From Macrotrachela quadricornifera (lineage: Eukaryota; Rotifera; Eurotatoria; Philodinida; Philodinidae): a stretch of DNA of 64,000 bases. The first letter of the stretch is position 1, and each line of letters starts with the position of its first letter. The translations under genes and the position numbers were made by a program. The stretch spans positions 548,906 to 612,905 of the forward strand of contig JAJEKB010020494.1 of NCBI GenBank assembly GCA_022393335.1, given 5' to 3'. Below the pieces are notes generated by a model. The model made no database searches. It had not been told where the DNA came from and worked only from the letters and a program-made list of their open reading frames with translations. Shown in pieces: positions 34,911 through 46,787 of this stretch.

Positions 34911-35437
34911 CTAATGCCCATTCAGAAAAAGAAAGCGAGTGAATATTTTTTGAATAATTTTCGATAGGAACAAGATAGAGAGCTGCCGTTTTCACCATTA
35001 GAAAGAGGAGATGAAGACGCATCGAAACCTATATGGAAAGATTTCTCTAACCACTTTTCGAAGACTGAGAGTTAGATATTTTGAAATACCCGCCTTTTTC
35101 TCACACGTGAAATACGATTTTTAATTAAAATACCGCAAAAATTTCGATTTTTTGCCCGAAAAATGAGGTAGAAAAGTGTTTTTTTAATTCTTGATCTGGC
35201 GATTCTAGAACACTCCCGAAAATGAACGAATTAATGTGACGTTGATGCGAGACATACTGTTTTTCTAAGAGTTTTATATAACAGCATTTACAAGTAGTTA
35301 GAGAAATCTTCCCATATAAGTTTCGATGCGCCTTCATCTCCTCTTTGTAATGGGGAAAACTGTAGCTCCCTATCTTGTTCCTATCGAAAGTTATTCAAAA
35401 AATATCCATCCACCTTCTTTTTCTAAAGGGACATTAG
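34911..35437. repeat. Palindromic MITE, ~527 bp
   Basis: The arms are inverted copies. TTCGATAGGAACAAGATAGAG near 34960 reappears inverted near 35370, GAGATGAAGACGCATCGAAAC near 35009 reappears inverted near 35318, and the outer ends share CTAATG(C/T)CC. The middle ~240 bp is less symmetrical. There is no coding content; the ORF at 35125-35337 is incidental. Confidence 0.75.
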
Positions 35438-36789
35438 TTCAGGACGATATTTTGAATTGAGCTACGACAATTTTAATCTGTCCTCCGACATATGCACCAC
35501 CTCTTTCTCTATATCATTGTTGTGACGTCACTATATATATATGTATATTCCACTTATATCTTCTTTCGTTCTCTCAATCTCATGACATCATGTATGTTCG
35601 TTCATCAGGTCATTCTTCCATTACGTCATATAGGTTCTTCTAGTCCCTTTTTGTAAATCTTTTTCAACACCCATATATAGCTGCTCATTTGTGATATCAA
35701 CGAAAATAACACCCTTATCTGATAATACGACTGGTTAATGGTTCGACTACTGTACAACTTTCTTCATCAGTTGACATATGAAAGACAACAGCTCATTTTA
35801 TTGTTTATTAGCTTTTCTAATGACATGCTCTATTCAGCACAATCAGTATTGCAAAAATGTAGTTCTCAACGATAAATAGTCCAAACAATCGAAACCATTT
35901 TTGTAGATCTGAATTTCTTCTAATCTGAATTAATTCAAATAGTATAGAACTCCATTGTATCGATTACTTTCCAATACCCTATACAATCTTATCAAAAGAA
36001 TCTTGAATAATAATAAAGTCACCTTGATATTGCCATAACATCTTTTACTTTTGTATACATGTTTGATTTAAACTAGATTTAGTGTACTAGTCATAAAAAA
36101 ACACAATCTACAATGACTGAGTATGAAATATTAGAATAATTTTCAATAAGATATATATACATGCTAATAAGAATCGAGAAAATAATAGAAGATGAAATTT
36201 ATTCGAAAAAAATTTGTAAAACAGCTTGTCTCTAAATGAAAGAGAACTATTTTCAAGAAATTATTATCCGTAAAGGAGATGGGATGAAGTGAAAAAAAAA
36301 GAGTTAGTCTTAAAGATACATATATTATTTCGTAATATGCTTCATTTGTTTTTCAATCAAATAGATTTTTGAATTTATGATTGTAAGAGTACTGATTTAG
36401 TCCAATACTTCCAAGTTTGAAGTTCATAATTGAGAAAAAGTACTTTAGAATAACTTCAACTTAATATGTCTACTTTCCAAATAAAGTAGAAACAAAAAAA
36501 ATGTTGGCATTGAATAATCAATAAAATCATTCTTACTAATTAGAAGTGTCAGTATCCCTCGTTATATATAAAAAAAACAACTGTCTATCATCTTTAATTT
36601 GATCAACCCATTCATCATAACTTCTACTACGTAGTATTTGAAACATATCATTGTTCATAGAAAACTATTTTATTTTCTTTAATATTCGAAGAAAAAAAAA
36701 AGTAAATGTGCTCTCTTTATAAGCTGAAAATAGGTATATATTTAGTAAAATTTTAGCATTGTCAAAAATCTTAGTCTGTTTTCTAAATT
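35438..36789. other. Intergenic, nothing recognised
   Basis: AT-rich DNA downstream of the C2-domain gene. No coding or RNA feature is supported. Confidence 0.4.
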
Positions 36790-37398
36790 TCAAACACCAA
36801 TTCCAACGTATCCTCGAATTTTGTCTGTAGCAGCATCACTTATTTTCGATACTATTTTCTGTGTAAGTTGCTTTTTAATTTCTGCTTGGGTAGCATCGAA
36901 TTTTCTGCCCATATATTCAGCGACAGATTCAGGAATGAAATGAAGTATAAGTTCCAATGTACCACCAGGCTCACCTTTTTCACTAACCATTGAAATGCTT
37001 GCCACATGAAGCCATTCTTTGTCTGTATTCGTATCAAATCGTCCGCCTTGTTCATCATCAAGTAAACTAAGAGTTCCATAAGCCAAAAGATCATCTTTAT
37101 CATTATCTGAATCCCATAATTGAACGTACAAAGCTGCTAATTTTTCAGGTACAGGAAATGCTAATTTTTCATTAAAAATTGGATTCGATCCATCATGAAT
37201 TTGTGTTTTCTGATATGTTTCTGTTTGTTGTTTTTTGTCGTTAGACTCCATTTTTGTTTGCATAGAAAATGGTTCAAGTGAAATGACTGCATAACAATCG
37301 TTCTCACCAAACCAATCACTTTTTATTAAATTATTTGCTTTGAGCACAGTTATTGATAAAATACCTTTGAGACGTTGAAGAGAACATGAATCAGCCAT
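36790..37398 (-). CDS. Single C2-domain protein
   Basis: A 202-residue protein from the ATG at 37398. An in-frame Met 22 codons upstream would add a hydrophobic non-conserved stretch and is less likely. Residues 10-155 form one C2 domain: GILSITVLKANNL, then D28 and D34 in KSDWFGENDCYAVI, NPIFNEKLAFPV, and D96/D98 in LWDSDNDKDDLLA. These acidic loop residues are the Ca2+-binding positions, so Ca2+-dependent membrane binding is expected. A ~30-residue insert (about 42-70, lysine/glutamine-rich) lies in an early loop. The C-terminal ~45 residues are predicted helical and amphipathic (KKQLTQKIVSKI), without a catalytic domain. It is cytosolic, with no signal peptide. The precise role is unknown. 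Confidence 0.85.
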   Translation of the reverse strand: MADSCSLQRLKGILSITVLKANNLIKSDWFGENDCYAVISLEPFSMQTKMESNDKKQQTETYQKTQIHDGSNPIFNEKLAFPVPEKLAALYVQLWDSDNDKDDLLAYGTLSLLDDEQGGRFDTNTDKEWLHVASISMVSEKGEPGGTLELILHFIPESVAEYMGRKFDATQAEIKKQLTQKIVSKISDAATDKIRGYVGIGV

Positions 37399-38173
37399 TA
37401 TTAAAATCGTTGTCGTTTGAATATTCAGAATGATAATGTAATACAAGTTTATCTGTATACACATAGACTATATAAACACGTTTTTTTTGTTCTCCTTACA
37501 TTTTATCGAACGCATCACTGCGTCAATGTGTATAAACACCTTTTCAACGATGTGTAGCAGTATTTTTTTTCTGTCAACACATTGTATGTATTTCGAAACT
37601 GAACGATGATAAAGGTGTAGACTATGGCAGTTAAAGTTATTATTTAAGAATATATAATTCAAGAAAATCTAGCAACGAAAATTTATTAATAGTAGATATA
37701 TGATTGGACAATTGGTAAAAAAATCATATTCTACTAAATGTCTTATTAATTAATAACTTACTATATGAGTAAAAAAATAACTTTTAGAAAAGCTTTATTG
37801 CATCTTATTTCGATTTTACCGAAGTTATGTATATTGATTTGAATGATTTCGAAACGTCTTAGCTATTAGGACATAACGACATCTATTATTCTTGTTCTCT
37901 CTTCTTTTATTCCTTCTTCTATATGTATTATATATCTCCTTTGTCCTCTTCTATCTTTTGTTTTTTTTTTCATTCGATTGAACGATAGATCATTCACGGT
38001 CAGTTCTTTTTTTTGTGTTGTGAAGGTCAGTTCATCCTTGCTTTCGAACACAAAGAGTCTATGTTCAAAGTCTTACTATTCATTTTGAGATTCTAAAAGC
38101 GCCATCTAAATCTATTTCTTGATTCATATTTGAAGCTTTTCTTATTTGTTTTTTTTTTCAGATTCTGAGTATT
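37399..38173. other. Divergent intergenic region
   Basis: 775 bp between the minus-strand C2 gene and the plus-strand SDR. It should contain both promoters. The only identifiable element is the pyrimidine tract ending in CAG just before the SDR start. Confidence 0.45.
38145..38161 (+). promoter_or_regulatory. Splice-acceptor-like poly-T/CAG before the SDR start codon
   Basis: A T-rich tract ends in TTTTTCAG at about 38161, 12 nt before the ATG at 38174. It is a strong 3' splice site, so the mRNA start is probably formed by removing a 5'-UTR intron or by spliced-leader addition. Confidence 0.55.
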
Positions 38174-39220
38174 ATGCCTTCAACTATTCTCGTTACAGGT
38201 GCAAATTCCTTTATTAGTGGTTGGATCATTAAATATTTGATTGAAAAAGGATACAATGTTCGTGGAACAGTTCGATCTCAAGCCAGACAATTGCAAGTTC
38301 TCGATAGCATTTCCAAAGTTCATCAAAATCGAATTTCATTTGTATACATTAATAATATCGCTACTGACTCGTTTGAAGATGCTGTTCAAGGTGTTGATGG
38401 TATCATTCATGTTGCTTCACCACATCATTTCAAAGTTACCGATCCGGAAAAAGATTTTCTTTTACCAGCAATCAATGGAACTAGAAGAATTCTACAAGCT
38501 GCTCATGAATACAACAAAAATAATCAAAATAAGATTAAACGAGTTGTGATTACATCATCATTCGTTTCAGTTTTTGATCCAAGTAAAGGACTTCGACCTG
38601 GCTATGTTTATAGTGAAAAAGATTGGTATCCATTAACTTATGAACAAGGTATTGCTGCAAAAAATGATCCACTTACAGTTTATCGTGTATCAAAAGTGTG
38701 TGCTGAACATGCTGCATGGGATTTTATTGATAGAGAAAAACCTTCATTTACAATTGCAACTATATGTGAACCAGTGGTATTTGGTCCACGTGTAAGTGGT
38801 TTCAATTCATTAAATGATATAAATATTTCCAACAAGCCAATATGGTCATTGATAACAAGTGGTAAAGATGCTAAAATTCCAGAAACGCGTTTACCAGCAG
38901 AAATTGATGTGAGAGATGTAGCTTATACACATATCGCAGCTTTAGAACAATTAATAGACAAGAACGAACGTTATCTTATAGCAGCAGGAAGTTGGAGCTA
39001 TCAACAAATAGCTGATATTATTCATGAAAGTACCATTATTCCGGATAATATTAAGGAGACAACACCAATTGGTACAAAAGGTCAACAGCTACCAGATCAT
39101 TTTACTATTGATAGTTCCAAAGCACAAAAAGAATTGAATGTTACGTATATTCCATTGAAGAAAACAATTGAAGATTTAGTTTTACAATTAGTTGAATTAC
39201 AAAACAAATTGAGAGATTAA
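38174..39220 (+). CDS. Extended SDR, dihydroflavonol-reductase/Gre2-like aldehyde or ketone reductase
   Basis: A 348-residue NAD(P)-dependent reductase of the extended SDR type. The N-terminal TILVTGANSFISGWIIKYL is the Rossmann start, with RGTVRS (30-35) as expected for NADPH preference. VDGIIHVASP (74-83) and S128/S129 plus Y170-RVS-K174 form the active-site set. CEPVVFGPR and the late WSYQQIADI segment match the fungal/bacterial Gre2 and plant DFR branches. Oddly, the glycine motif reads TGANSFISG rather than TGANGFIG: two of the three glycine positions are serine. The cofactor site may therefore be altered, or the glycine may have shifted by one position. Single exon. Predicted role: reduction of aldehydes or ketones in the cytosol, substrate unknown. 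The animal tree placement is unclear, and acquisition from fungi or bacteria is possible. Confidence 0.88.
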   Translation: MPSTILVTGANSFISGWIIKYLIEKGYNVRGTVRSQARQLQVLDSISKVHQNRISFVYINNIATDSFEDAVQGVDGIIHVASPHHFKVTDPEKDFLLPAINGTRRILQAAHEYNKNNQNKIKRVVITSSFVSVFDPSKGLRPGYVYSEKDWYPLTYEQGIAAKNDPLTVYRVSKVCAEHAAWDFIDREKPSFTIATICEPVVFGPRVSGFNSLNDINISNKPIWSLITSGKDAKIPETRLPAEIDVRDVAYTHIAALEQLIDKNERYLIAAGSWSYQQIADIIHESTIIPDNIKETTPIGTKGQQLPDHFTIDSSKAQKELNVTYIPLKKTIEDLVLQLVELQNKLRD

Positions 39221-41850
39221 AGACTGATGAATATTGAATAACTCTGTATTGATTGTAAACTTTCATTAATTTTGTTTATTTGTTTAGGAATAATTTTCAT
39301 TTCGTTGCTTCTCAAGAAATATAATCATTTTAATGTAAAAAAAAAAGTCTGTTTTCAAAACAATCATCATATCGCTGTTTATTGCTTATTTCAATTATAA
39401 TACCAGAAATACGATTACATGGATAATATAAAAGCTAAGTTAAGATGTTTAGTACGAATTACTAGGTCAATTCTTCTAACTAATATGATATGAAAACGAA
39501 TATAAATTAATTCCATATTTAATGTACGTAAATTTAGTTATATTGAATCATCGAGAATTAGGTATTCTCCATTGAAAATATATTGATGTTTTCTTCTCGA
39601 ACAGGAAGAACATGATCAACAAATACTAAAGTTTTGTTTTTTATACATGTATGCTGTGATATCTCAATTCTATGAACGATAAATTAAAAGATACCCTATT
39701 GTTAACGACGATACTTGTATTGTCTTTCCTTTACTTTAATTTTCATCTCGCAAAGCAAAACTAGATGGTGTCTTGATTTTGTCAAGAATACAGAATAAGA
39801 TGCAAAACACAATGCAGTGTTACAGTTGAATAAGATCCTATTACATGGAATTAATAGATATTTTGATGTTTATTAATTTAAATTGTTTAAAAGTATGATT
39901 TTCTTCTACATCTTCTTAATTTTATAAGATCATGTTTATTTTAATTAATAAATTAAATAACAAAATATTGTATTTATCCTATAAATATCTTTCTTACTTA
40001 TTTCTCTCAATAAGATGTTGATATATCTGAATCCATCATTTTTTACATTTCTATTATCTTAAAAATCAAATAAAAAGATTGCGTGATGATTTTTAATGAT
40101 CTTTTGTTTAGCTATAAAATATTAATTATTTTATAATTATAAAAATCATGGAAAACTTTATCAAGAATGATTAAAGCTTAAAGCGAGAAACTGTCAAGAA
40201 TAAATCAATATTTCTCTTATTAATATTGATAGATTGTTTTCTAGTGGAAAAGAGAATATTATGAAGTTTATTGCTAAGAAAACTCTATTAAAAGTCCTAA
40301 GACAAAACCACGGTTTTCACAGGCACAATGTAAACAAATGGAATCTCCTATTTAGAATCGAAAAACGAATTAAAACGATTTGATTCCGATATTTTCATCT
40401 CATGTTTCAACAAATATTTTGTGATTTTCCATTCTTGAGATTATCACGAAACAAAATGACCATTTTTATGTGTACATCTAGAAAGAAAGATAGATAGATA
40501 TAAAGAAAATTCGCGACGCACTATAATACAGATGCTTCGCATCTTAATTAATAACATCAAATAATTCTTTAGTCTCATAAATGTATCTCACTACAACAAA
40601 CACGTATTTGAAAGAGAAGAGAACATAACATATACTTACGAAAAAGACAAATTATTGTATTAATACAGTACAAAATAACTGATATGTAAGACTTGTAATA
40701 TAAATTATTATTAACAACGACTGATTATCTATATGCTGAACTGAATTTCTGACATTGATGTTGTTATCCATAGTGTTGCATGCTCATGAAGAAGAACATG
40801 CCGTTTCTCAACTATCATTGCTGATTTAGAGTGTTGTTAAAAACAATCTTGTAAGTCCGATTTTTCTCAAGATTTATTAAAAGAATGATTCAAATTTAAC
40901 CAGAATCATGTGCTTAATATCATCAAAAGTCCTCTTCATTTCAATGTAAAAATGCTCCTCTTTCAAATTTGACATTAACAGACGTTACAACTTGTACAAA
41001 ATATATTGCTTCTGATTCACCTAAGACTGAAGCAACAATTACGTTGAATTTAACTGAGTAATCGTATTACTGCTTTCCCATGAGATAATGACAATGTTTA
41101 TTGAATACTCAAATCAATACATTATAAGACCCATAAAAAATCGCTTAAAATCATTCGAAATAAATAAAATAGCAAAGGACTAGTAAATAAAAAATTGAAA
41201 TCTAAGAATACGTATGTTTTAATTTATAGAACTGTATGCAAATCTGAATAGACTAATAATACCCAAGGTTCATTTATTCTCCAAGCTACTCTTTCTATTC
41301 AAATTTTAATAAGTATTGATTAAGGAATAGAGATTATATACTTCCAGACAAAATTTATTGCTACTAGGAAACAAATAGAAAAGAAAATTCTACAAGCACT
41401 ATTAATTTTACCTTCAATATAATATAAGTCAGGACATAGACAGAAAAGTACTCTTTTATTTTTCAATCACCATAACGTAGATAGCTATAGTTAATTGATT
41501 GGTCAACTCTGTCAGCTGATATCTTTCGACATCGATATATATATCGAATAAATCTTTTTTTTTTATTGATTTTATCATATTCATTACCATCTCATATTAC
41601 GTAATAGCAGCTTACCAAAAGAACAAGGACATGCATGATATATGGTCCCTAATGATCCTTCTTTTTTCTAAGAATATTTATTCGATAAATATCAAGTGTT
41701 TAGAGCATTGATTATGCAATCATGAGAAACATATTACTATACAAGAAACAGTATTAGTCGAATTTCCATTCTTCAGATCAAACGAGTTGGTCCAATCATA
41801 CAATTCATCTTACTTTGATGACAACACAACTAGAAATGGAAACATTTGAT
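39221..41850. other. Long AT-rich gene-free stretch
   Basis: 2.6 kb with no supported coding frame, RNA gene or clear transposon end. It includes short simple repeats (for example AGATAGAT near 40490). Confidence 0.4.
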
Positions 41851-41852
41851 TA

Positions 41853-43818
41853 CCCAGGTCTATATTGACGGTCCGTAAACGATGGTAAACCGATACCAAA
41901 CGGCATCTTTACGGTGTCCAGATATTTTTCGCTTACGAGTATCGGTTAATTACATATATACGGATACATTACAGGCCGTTTTACGGGCCGTTTAGCATAC
42001 ACCATTCACTACACCGTAATGAAACACCGTTTAAGTGGCGTTTTTAGCCGTTTTTAATGTGTCTTATAATAAGATGTTAAAATAAATCTTACAAGGTTCT
42101 TAGTATAAGATTTGAATAAAATTTGATGATCAGAATCTTGCAAAGTCATACCTAACCATGCGCAACTAAAGTTTTTCTTCGTCAACATAGCTCAATAAAG
42201 ATAAACAGGCATATAGGACATGAACTTAGTCTGCTATCTTACTTTTCGTATATATAATTTTACATCATTGTCGATTGCAGTAAACAATTTATATGGATAA
42301 TTTTTATTATCTTTAGATTCAGGTATTTCAAAATTATCGTGAACAAACGAAATATCAAGTTTATGTGTTAAATTCTTTTTTTTTATTTAGGTATTGCAAC
42401 GATATCGGCGAAAGCGTATGAATTATATATATAAACAATGTATACTCTTTTTATTTAGATACTTCAATAAAATCGTTGAATAGGGAAGTATGTATTTTAT
42501 TTGTAAAATTCTTCTTTCTTTTTTATTTAGATATTTCATCAATATGATCAAATAGACAAGTGTAAATTTTATAGACAAAATTCTTATTTTTATTTATTTA
42601 GATATTTGAATTACATCGTCAAATACGTAAATATTAATTTATATATAAAATTCTCCTCTTTCTTTTTTAGATATTTAGGCTATATTATCGAAAAAATAAG
42701 CATAAATTTAATGTATTAAATTTCTATTTTTATTTAGATAATGCAATAAAACCATCGAATAGGCAAGTATGAATTTTATACAGAGATTACATTTTTTTAT
42801 TTCGATAGTTTCATTTTTATCGTCGACAGACAAATATGAAATTTATATATTAAAATTGTTTTATTTCAAGATTCTAATCATGTCGTCGATATGGACAAAT
42901 AAGAATCTTATTTATACAATTCTTTTTTTATATAGATATTAAAATAATATTATTGAAAATGTATGAATTATATATATAAACTTTATATACTTGTTTTTCA
43001 TTTAGATATTTCAATCAAATTTTGGAATGAACACTTAGGATTTTTATATATTGAGTTCTCATTTTTTATTTAGATGTATCAATAATACCATAGTGTGGTA
43101 AGTCTGAATATTTTAATTAGATTTTTATTTTTTTTTTATTTAGATATTATGATATTCTCAAATAGATAAATAGAACTTTATATACGATGTTTGTTTTCTT
43201 TTTAGATATTTTAGTTTCACCGCCGAACAGGCAACTATAAGTTTAACATATAAGATCTTTTCTTTTATTTTTATTTAGCTATTTTAATAATATCGTGGTA
43301 TATGTTAGTATAAATTTCATATATTAAATTTTTATTGTTTTTATTTAGATATGATTTTGCTAACATCGTCGTAACGGTAAGTATGAATCAGGTTCACAGG
43401 TGTGATGGTGTTTGATAAAAAATAATGGAAAATCAAAGAAAATAATGAAGAACGGTTGATTAGGATAGGGAAATATCACAGATTAGAACAGAGCACTGAG
43501 ATCGATGAAAAACTATATTTGAAGTTCCAATAAAATCTTGCATGGATAACAGAAGATCTGGCACAAGTTCATAGCATGAACATACTAGAATCCTACCTTA
43601 AAATTCAAATTTTATCTGTAAACGGAGAGAAAACGACCAAATACGGTGCGTTTACTATACGGATACAATACGGTGCGTATTTCTGTGCCAGGAAATACGG
43701 GTTCAAACGAACCGAAAATGGCCCGAATCGATCCGGTATACTACCGTAAAGATCCCGTTTTGATCACTTTTACGGTTCGTTTTCGGTTCGCAAACGATAC
43801 CGTTTTGATAGACATGGG
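41853..43818. mobile_element. TA-flanked TIR element, ~2 kb, carrying an internal minisatellite
   Basis: TA at 41851-41852 and 43819-43820 flank termini CCCAGGTCTAT and, read inward from the right, CCCATGTCTAT. Inverted similarity continues imperfectly inward (ACGGT, CGTAAACGAT/CGTTTGCGAA, GGCATCTTTACGGT/GGGATCTTTACGGT). The ~200-bp subterminal regions are rich in ACGG/CCGT words and much less AT-rich than the core. There is no transposase. The core is a tandem array (separate entry). This looks like a non-autonomous DNA transposon that captured or grew a minisatellite. The superfamily is uncertain. Confidence 0.65.
42304..43400. repeat. ~69-bp minisatellite, about 16 degenerate copies
   Basis: The motif TTTATTTAGATATTTCAAT or a close variant begins units near 42312, 42386, 42454, 42526, 42597, 42666, 42733, 42800, 42863, 42931, 43001, 43069, 43139, 43201, 43274 and 43344 (average spacing 69 bp). 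Each is followed by an ATCGTCGAATAG..AAGTATGAATTT block. The copies are diverged, so the array is old. No reading frame is conserved. Confidence 0.85.
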
Positions 43819-43820
43819 TA

Positions 43821-44707
43821 TGTCAAAAGATAATACAAACTGTATGCAATCCAAAAGAGATATTCCTTATTCAAAGGAATATGATTATTAAAAAAAGATT
43901 TATGTTGTTCACGTCTAAAATATATTTTTTTAAAAAGATGTAATGAAATTTTTACTTTAAAAATCAACATATTCGTTATTAATTAATGTAAACTAAATGT
44001 ATAAAATACAATATGTGATAACCTATTTGGATTAATAAAGACTGACGAACTATGGATAAAAAAAGCGCTTCATGTTAATTATTCACTCATGTAACAAAAT
44101 ATTTAATCGAGCAAGCTATGCAAAAAAAAAAAACGTTTTTTTTTTCTCTTTTTGTCTACAAACAATGCTGACACCTGTAGAATATTTTTTTCCAACTTAA
44201 GTTAATAACTATACAGTCAAATAACGACGATGAAAACGATTCATTTTTTTTAACAAAGAACCATTTACGCTATTAATATCTATCAAGTTTCTTCTTCCAA
44301 TCAACGTTTATAAAAACTATAAAGTTATCAAAGTAAAAAGCTATTAGAGCATTTTCGGTCGAATTAAAATGTGAAACATAATAAAGCTTCTTATATTGTA
44401 ATTGAAACAATTAAACAACGTACGTATCAAATTTTTAATTACGAAATACAGTTAAGAAGTGTGTTGAGAGAAAACGCAGTATAAATATTCTAAAATATAA
44501 ATCTGTATGTTATTTCAATGTCGCAATGAAATCGTAGTTTTTTCCCTGCAATGAGTCATCATTCATGTAAATAATGTGTCATAAAAGAGAATGAAATTCT
44601 TTTTTTTTCACATTATTAATAAATTCAACAGAACTTTAACCAGTGTGGTGCAGTTTTAATAGTGACAACACGTAGATTGAAAAATTTCTGCTATCGTTAG
44701 GTAACAT
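43821..44707. other. Intergenic upstream of the NMNAT-like gene
   Basis: AT-rich with no supported gene. The sequence ATCGTTAG just before the start codon at 44708 is acceptor-like. Confidence 0.4.
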
Positions 44708-45509
44708 ATGCATTCGATATCAACAACCGATCTTTCGATTCTTCATGCAAATTTAAAGGGAACTACTGATACTAATAAGGAAAATGTAGTTTTAATCAAA
44801 ACTGGTGCTTTGAATCCTGTTCATCGTGCTCATATTTCCAATATGATCAAAACAAAAGAATATTTAGAACGTGTACATGGTTTTCGTGTTATTGGTGGAT
44901 ATTTATCGCCTACTCATGATCGTTATGTTCAAGGTAAATTAGGCGAAGAATATATTAGTGGACATCATCGAATTCAAATGTGTGAAGAAGCTATAAAAGA
45001 AGCAAACCAACAACATTGGCTCGGTGTTGATAAAGCCGAGTGTATGGGTAAGAAAAAAATCGATTTTTTTAAAAATCTTGATTCAATGACATTCGTTCGT
45101 TGTTTGTTTAGCTCCGAAATTTATTTCCTTCTCCCAAGTGACAGTTAGTCTGCAAACGTTTATTAATGATATGCTTCAGTTAGAAAGACCTGTTCGTGTT
45201 ATATATGTTTCTGGTCTCGATCTATTCAATCGTTGTAATGGTATGGAAAGAATGCGACGTTCACCGTGGAATGGTGTTGCTGTTGTCTACCGATCTGGTG
45301 AAGAAGACAATCTTATTAAACGGATGCATTTCATCACTTCAGAGAACTTATACTATGTGCGAGACGACAGTCCTGATAATCAAACAGAACCTTTAAGTCA
45401 AATCAGTTCAACACAAATTCGTAACCTGATGAAAAACGAGCAATCCTGTGAACATTTAACATATCTATCAGTTTTGAATTATTTGAAAATGATTTCAGTC
45501 AAGCAATAA
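44708..45509 (+). CDS. Nicotinamide-nucleotide adenylyltransferase-like protein, two exons
   Basis: Exon 1 is 44708-45047 and exon 2 is 45112-45509. The 64-bp intron has GTAAG and TTTAG ends, phase 1. Joined, they give 245 residues. The nucleotidyltransferase signature is G33-ALNPVHRAH (G..xP.H..H, with H39 and H42 positioned to bind the nucleotide phosphates). The second family motif is ISSTQIRN (211-218). SPTHDRY, HHRIQMCEEAI and VSGLDLFNR also match the NMNAT fold. Predicted reaction: NMN (or NaMN) + ATP to NAD(+) + PPi, without a targeting signal, so probably cytosolic or nuclear. Spacing between motifs differs from vertebrate NMNAT1-3, so a different nucleotidyltransferase substrate is possible. 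The stop overlaps an AATAAA (45508-45513). Confidence 0.82.
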
Positions 45510-45513
45510 TAAA

Positions 45514-45992
45514 TATGTCAGACTTTTCATCTTTCGAGTTAAGTGACATTATTTTCTAAACAAATACCTATGTATTCATGTGATGAAATGTGAAGTGTTT
45601 CTATTCCGCTTTACTCTCGAGATTATATTTTTCTGTTGAATTTACACATAAAGTGGTTTAACTCTGTATAAGTGTTGTTACTAAAATTGATCGAATACTA
45701 TTACTGATCGTCAAAAATGTTTTGATCGTCATCAACTGGTAGATTAATGTTTCGTTGACTGAAGGTGAAGGATCATGTGAAATCAAATAAGCCTGCCTAT
45801 GTGTTGATGACAAATCAAAGGTCAAAAAAACAATGAAATTGAATAATCGAGTACAAGGGTTTTAAGGACCGAGGAATCCAAATCCATCGTTAGTTCCTAA
45901 AACTTGATGAATTTAATTTTGTGGGTCAAAATGATACAAATTTTTTTCAAAATTTTTTGAAATGATTCTATTTAGCTAAGAAAAAGGCTTCC
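45514..45992. other. Intergenic, nothing recognised
   Basis: AT-rich DNA between the NMNAT-like gene and the piggyBac derivative. Confidence 0.4.
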
Positions 45993-45996
45993 TTAA

Positions 45997-46572
45997 CCCT
46001 TTGAGTCCCGGCTTTTTTGCGAAAATCCAAATTTTTATAAGTAATGTTTAAATTTGGTCCTTTTATTTAGTTTTTTTGAAAGAAACCGCATTTCTGCGTC
46101 AAATAAGCATTAGTAGTCCATTTCTGTATGATAGTCTTTAAAGCAACTAACAATACACAGAGGTACATTGTAGTCAACATACATATACTGTGTATCACTT
46201 TGGACATTATGGGATGTGCATATTGCCTAGTTCCTTAGAGGGTGTTTTGATTGCAATGTTTGTGGAATAAGCAAAGAAAAAACATGACATCATGTACGAA
46301 GGTAGAAGAAAGGAAAGGGATCTATATGACACAAAGAAAGAGAGAAAAGATATGCAGAACTTGAGAGATGACATAACGTATGACCTTTAGGACCTTACAG
46401 GTCATAGTACTATAGAAGGTGATAAAGACAAGGAATATTCCCATCCTAGAATATCCCAAAATGATAATAAGCTAAGAAGGAACAATCCTTCAGGGATTAG
46501 TCAATACGTGAGATATACATCAACAGTGAACAAATACTAGGACGTATATATACCTCGCCGGGACTCAAAGGG
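45997..46572. mobile_element. Internally deleted (non-autonomous) piggyBac
   Basis: TTAA at 45993-45996 and 46573-46576 flank perfect 16-bp inverted repeats, CCCTTTGAGTCCCGGC at both ends. These are close to the termini of the intact piggyBac at 11.6 kb (CCTTTTGGCTCCCGGC). Inside, TGTATGATAGTCTTTAAAGC and a TGTTTGTGGAATAAGC block resemble the antisense 3' end of that transposase gene, so this 576-bp copy is a deletion derivative of a sister lineage. It could be mobilised by a related transposase. Confidence 0.9.
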
Positions 46573-46576
46573 TTAA

Positions 46577-46787
46577 TGAGATGTTGTTTCGATCAGCAGT
46601 CAATATTATGATGGATTATGTGTATGCGAAAAGATATATATTAATTGTTAATATATAAACTATTGAAAAGAGAGCAAGCAGTTGGAGAAACATTTTAACC
46701 TTGTTCGTCTTTATACTGTGTGTTAACATTATGGACTATCATAAATTAATTTAAAAGTATATATGAAAGTTAAACTATCTCCTCCTT
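46577..46787. other. Short spacer between two mobile elements
   Basis: AT-rich, with no feature recognised. Confidence 0.4.

Noticed and set aside
41853..43818. CRISPR-like regular array
   Set aside because: Units are degenerate along their whole length, without constant repeats and unique spacers, and the genome is eukaryotic; it is a minisatellite.
43646..43891. 81-codon ORF in the right subterminal region of the TIR element
   Set aside because: Encoded by ACGG/CCGT-rich terminal sequence that is mirrored at the left end; not a gene.
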